The translations under genes and the position numbers were made by a program. Shown here piece after piece: positions 61,247-64,000 of a stretch of 64,000 bases of DNA. Position 1 is the stretch's first letter; each line of letters opens with the position of its first letter. The notes below the pieces were generated by a model. That model was given only the letters and a program-made list of their open reading frames with translations, had not been told where the DNA came from and searched no databases. This stretch comes from Clostridiales bacterium (lineage in GTDB: Bacteria; Bacillota; Clostridia; Oscillospirales; CAG-382): NCBI GenBank assembly GCA_003343885.1, contig QAKH01000092.1, forward strand, positions 56,110 through 120,109. Direction: 5' to 3'.

Positions 61247-62014
61247 ATGACAAATAAAGAAATTTTGCAGATTGCGCTGCAGCAGTCGGCGATAGACAGC
61301 AATTGTGATGCGGCTGACTTTTTATCAGAAAAAAGCAAACTGTTTATTTCAAAGAAAAATGAAGCGGCAAGAAAATACCTTGAACTGCCGTTTCTCTGTG
61401 ATTTTACTTCCTATGGAAACAATATTGTAGCTTCTGTTTCCGAGCAGTTTGAGAATATAGCAAAGAAATATATTGAGCGTTTTCCGGCTGAGCATTGTTT
61501 TGAAACGCCGAATATGCACGTTCTTATGAACGAGCTGCGTCCTATGGGAGTTAACGTGTGCTTTATGGCGGAATACTTTTTGCCAGATGTGAATATGTTG
61601 ACCGTGCATGACTGCAAATACGAGATACGGAAACTCGGAAGAGATGGTTTTGCCGACTTGTATCTTCCTCAGTGGAGCAACGCACTTTGTGAAAAGCGAA
61701 AAGAGCTTGATATGATTGCGTTTGGTGCGTTTGACAGCGGGAAGCTTGTTGGACTTGCCGGATGTTCCGCCGACTGTGATGCCATGTGGCAAATAGGAGT
61801 TGACGTATTGCCCGAATACAGACGTCAGGGGATTGCCTGCGCACTTACAAGCCGCCTTGCCGTGGAAATCCTGGAAACCGGAAAGGTTCCGTTCTACTGT
61901 GCGGCGTGGTGTAATGTCAGGTCCGTGAGAAACGCTGTAAAAAGCGGATTTAAACCGGCGTGGGTACAGATGACCGTAAAATCTGAACAGTTTATAGAGT
62001 CGTTAAATCAATGA
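61247..62014 (+). CDS. GNAT-family acetyltransferase
   Basis: Protein of 255 residues. An N-terminal helical part (about 1-120) of unknown function precedes a C-terminal GNAT domain with GVDVLPEYRRQGIACALTSRL, where RRQGIA is the acetyl-CoA loop, and AAWCNVRSVRNAVKSGF. ATG 61247 is ten bases after AGGAG. Substrate unknown. It is followed by a hairpin shared with spoIVA. Confidence 0.84.
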   Translation: MTNKEILQIALQQSAIDSNCDAADFLSEKSKLFISKKNEAARKYLELPFLCDFTSYGNNIVASVSEQFENIAKKYIERFPAEHCFETPNMHVLMNELRPMGVNVCFMAEYFLPDVNMLTVHDCKYEIRKLGRDGFADLYLPQWSNALCEKRKELDMIAFGAFDSGKLVGLAGCSADCDAMWQIGVDVLPEYRRQGIACALTSRLAVEILETGKVPFYCAAWCNVRSVRNAVKSGFKPAWVQMTVKSEQFIESLNQ

Positions 62015-62037
62015 CTTCCTGACGATGTAACAAAATT

Positions 62038-62064
62038 AACGGACGCCGTTTTGCGGCGTCCGTT
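62038..62064. terminator. hairpin between convergent GNAT and spoIVA genes
   Basis: An 11-bp perfect stem, AACGGACGCCG (62038-62048) with CGGCGTCCGTT (62054-62064), closes a five-base loop. Only short T-rich sequence follows on the minus strand, so termination strength is uncertain. Confidence 0.65.
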
Positions 62065-62136
62065 ATGCGTTGTGTAAAAAGATTGCTATAAAGTTTAGGT
62101 GCTTGTATTACTGTCGCTGCGGCTTATTCATGGCAT

Positions 62137-63618
62137 TTACAGCAATATGCAGATAAGACCTCCGGCGCCTTCGTTGATGATTTTCTGAAGCGTGTCGGTA
62201 AGCTTCATGCGTGCTTCATACGGCATATGCGCAAGCTTTGCGTTAAGTCCTTCATTTACAAGCTCGTGAAGTGATTTTCCGAACATGTTTGATTCCCATA
62301 TGCTTGCCGGGTTTTCCTCAAACTCGTTGAGCAAGAATTTTACAATGTCTTCAGACTGTTTTTCACTGCCAACTATCGGACTTACCTCTGTTTGAATGTT
62401 AGCACGTATCATGTGTATGGAGGGTGCCGACGCGCGCAGCTTTACTCCGTAACCGCCCGGCTGTTTCACAATTTCTGGTTCTTCCAATTTAAGATCTTCA
62501 ACCGACGGGGTAACTATTCCGTACCCGGTTTCGTTTACCTGACGGATCGCCGACTCGAATTTTTCATATTTTTTCTTCATCTCCGAAAGCTCGGAAAGTA
62601 CCGAAAGCAGGGATTCTTCACCCTCTATGTCAAATCCGGTTTTGTCCGAAATAATCTTATAGAATGCGTCCTCGGGAACATGTACGCTAAGCAGAGCGCG
62701 GCCGGTCGCAAGATCAATGTGGTCAAGCGTAACAGTGACGCCAAACTGTGTATCTGACAGCTCGTCAAACGACTTTCCTACTTCGCCTACCTTGCTTATG
62801 TTTTCAGCACGTCTTGCTAAGTCGCTTAGCAAATCTTTTTTAAGCGGATGCGACTCTTCAAGGCAGCTCATCCACTTCGGCAGCTCAAAACGCAGCTCGG
62901 AAATCGGGAACTCAAGCAAAACAAGCTCAAGAATTTTACGGATATCGTGTTCGTCAAGTTCAACGCAGCTTACAAGCGCAACAGGCACACCGAATTTTTC
63001 CTCAAGTTCAACAGCAAGCTCAATCGATTTTTCGTCAGAAGGTATCGCACAGTTAAGTACAATAACAAAAGGCTTGTTCTGAGCCTTAAGCTCATTTATA
63101 ACTCTTGTTTCGGCTTCAACATAGTTTTCTCTCGGAATTTCGCCTATGCTTCCGTCGGTCGTAACAAGTACGCCAATCGTTGAATGTTCGTTAATAACCT
63201 TTTTTGTACCGATTTCCGCCGCTGTCTCAAAAGGCATCGGCTCATCGGACCATGGAGTCATAACCATTCTCGGCTTGTCGTTTTCGGTAAGTCCCATGGC
63301 GCCGGGTACAATGTATCCGACGCAGTCGATCATTTTTACACGAAATGAGGCATTGTCCGCAAGGTGAAGCTCAACAGCGTCGTTAGGAATAAATTTAGGC
63401 TCGGTCGTCATAACTGTTTTTCCTGCGGCACTCTGCGGAAGCTCATCTCTGGCGCGGTCCTTGCTGTAAGTGTCCGTGATGTTAGGCAGAACAAGAGTGT
63501 CCATAAATCGCTTTATGAAGGTTGATTTGCCGGTACGTACCGGACCTACTACACCGATATAAATATCTCCGCCGGTTCTCTCGGCTATATCGCTGTAAAT
63601 ATTTGTTGTATTTGTCAT
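62137..63618 (-). CDS. spoIVA: stage IV sporulation protein A
   Basis: Spore coat morphogenetic ATPase (493 residues, normal length) that polymerises around the forespore and anchors the coat. Walker A GPVRTGKST is near residue 28, the region starts with the conserved IYSDIAERTGGDIYIG, and the protein ends GGLICILL, a typical C-terminus that contacts SpoVM. ATG 63618 follows GAGGAGG; an in-frame upstream start at 63726 has no such site. It shows that the organism makes endospores. An IS30-type element starts about 200 bp upstream on the other strand. Confidence 0.97.
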   Translation of the reverse strand: MTNTTNIYSDIAERTGGDIYIGVVGPVRTGKSTFIKRFMDTLVLPNITDTYSKDRARDELPQSAAGKTVMTTEPKFIPNDAVELHLADNASFRVKMIDCVGYIVPGAMGLTENDKPRMVMTPWSDEPMPFETAAEIGTKKVINEHSTIGVLVTTDGSIGEIPRENYVEAETRVINELKAQNKPFVIVLNCAIPSDEKSIELAVELEEKFGVPVALVSCVELDEHDIRKILELVLLEFPISELRFELPKWMSCLEESHPLKKDLLSDLARRAENISKVGEVGKSFDELSDTQFGVTVTLDHIDLATGRALLSVHVPEDAFYKIISDKTGFDIEGEESLLSVLSELSEMKKKYEKFESAIRQVNETGYGIVTPSVEDLKLEEPEIVKQPGGYGVKLRASAPSIHMIRANIQTEVSPIVGSEKQSEDIVKFLLNEFEENPASIWESNMFGKSLHELVNEGLNAKLAHMPYEARMKLTDTLQKIINEGAGGLICILL

Positions 63619-63815
63619 ATTTGCAGTCCTCCTCGTATTCTTTGTACAAATATATTTCACATGGTCTGCGATTATTCCGGTTTGTGATACCAAAACATTT
63701 AGGCGCATTGTAAAATGAACCTGCAATAGTAAGAAAACAGAAAAAAAGTATCCATAGTGACGAAACTGTGGTAGAATTGAGATTGGACAACAACAATTCT
63801 GAAAGGAACATCACT

Positions 63816-64000
63816 ATGGACATTCTAAAGTATACCACAAAAGTTCGCAAAGGGCAACATCTGACTGCCGAAGAACGGCACGACATTGAAGTTCATCTGA
63901 AAGACGGTTGGTCAACATACAAAATCGCCAAACATTTAGGTCGGTCATATAACACCGTTAAGGATGAAATCGAGCGAGGCACTGTACTTTTGTACAACGG
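63816..64000 (+). mobile_element. IS30-family transposase, partial at window end
   Basis: Reading frame from ATG 63816 (GAAAGGAAC before it) runs off the window end after 61 complete codons. The N-terminus has the IS30-type helix-turn-helix: HLTAEERHDIEVHLKDGWS and KIAKHLGRSYNTVKDEIERG. The catalytic DDE domain lies outside. The left inverted repeat is probably between about 63735 and 63790, but only one end is visible, so it cannot be paired. The element sits upstream of spoIVA and faces away from it. Confidence 0.8.

Overview
The window looks like a chromosomal segment of an anaerobic, endospore-forming Firmicute of the class Clostridia. SpoIVA (62137-63618) marks a spore former. Two S-layer-homology proteins, glycyl-radical chemistry, a linked rpsO-pnp pair and typical low-GC promoters and ribosome-binding sites agree with this. 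I cannot name the genus from sequence alone. No rRNA, tRNA or CRISPR array was seen.

Layout. 1-5930: an AraC-type regulator diverges from a ribose-type ABC transporter (ATPase, permease, binding protein with an internal amber codon) that ends in a FucU-type sugar mutarotase. 6003-9030: a VanZ-like protein with an AraC regulator, then two unknown membrane proteins. 9143-15404: an operon for a Ser/Asn-rich membrane protein and two large SLH/InlB-repeat surface proteins, followed by a broken secreted-protein gene. 16277-19104: GGGtGRT protein, Fe-S scaffold protein, PduL-type phosphotransacylase and an ASRT-family protein. 19523-26164: an orphan BY-kinase/Wzz pair and housekeeping genes (aroK, folD, lgt, two M16 peptidase homologues). 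26378-26683: a dense array of seven hairpins. 26857-35629: an ECF sigma factor with a very long C-terminal extension, a GreA-type factor, rpsO-pnp, a stalk-domain protein and an rRNA pseudouridine synthase.

35713-48153 is the most striking region. It is a two-operon bacterial microcompartment (BMC) locus built around a B12-independent glycyl radical diol-dehydratase-like enzyme. Operon 1 encodes the radical enzyme, its activase, a PduU/EutS-like shell protein and a PduV/EutP GTPase. Operon 2 encodes a class II (fuculose-phosphate-type) aldolase with a C-terminal encapsulation peptide, a GlcG/PduO-C-like protein and a zinc alcohol dehydrogenase (both with N-terminal encapsulation-like helices), two BMC-H proteins, a BMC-P vertex protein, PduS, a PduT-like BMC-T, a DeoR regulator and an iron alcohol dehydrogenase. 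No CoA-acylating aldehyde dehydrogenase is encoded in the window, and the only phosphotransacylase lies 17 kb away. Both operons have a TTGACA-17-TATAAT promoter preceded by a pair of 15-bp motifs exactly 21 bp apart, so they are probably co-regulated. One reading is that a fuculose- or rhamnulose-type sugar phosphate is cleaved to lactaldehyde, reduced to 1,2-propanediol and dehydrated to propanal. The FucU-type mutarotase at 5437 fits such a deoxysugar diet. The substrate remains an inference.

48187-60322: a second sugar region. A leftward operon (two TIM-barrel isomerases, Gfo/Idh/MocA oxidoreductase, NagB, BNR-repeat sialidase-like protein) diverges from an AraC regulator, an Mgl-type galactose/glucose ABC transporter, a 41-residue membrane peptide, a stalk-domain protein and a GH39-like glycosidase. 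60383-64000: two GNAT acetyltransferases around a truncated third, spoIVA, and the start of an IS30-family transposase running off the window end.
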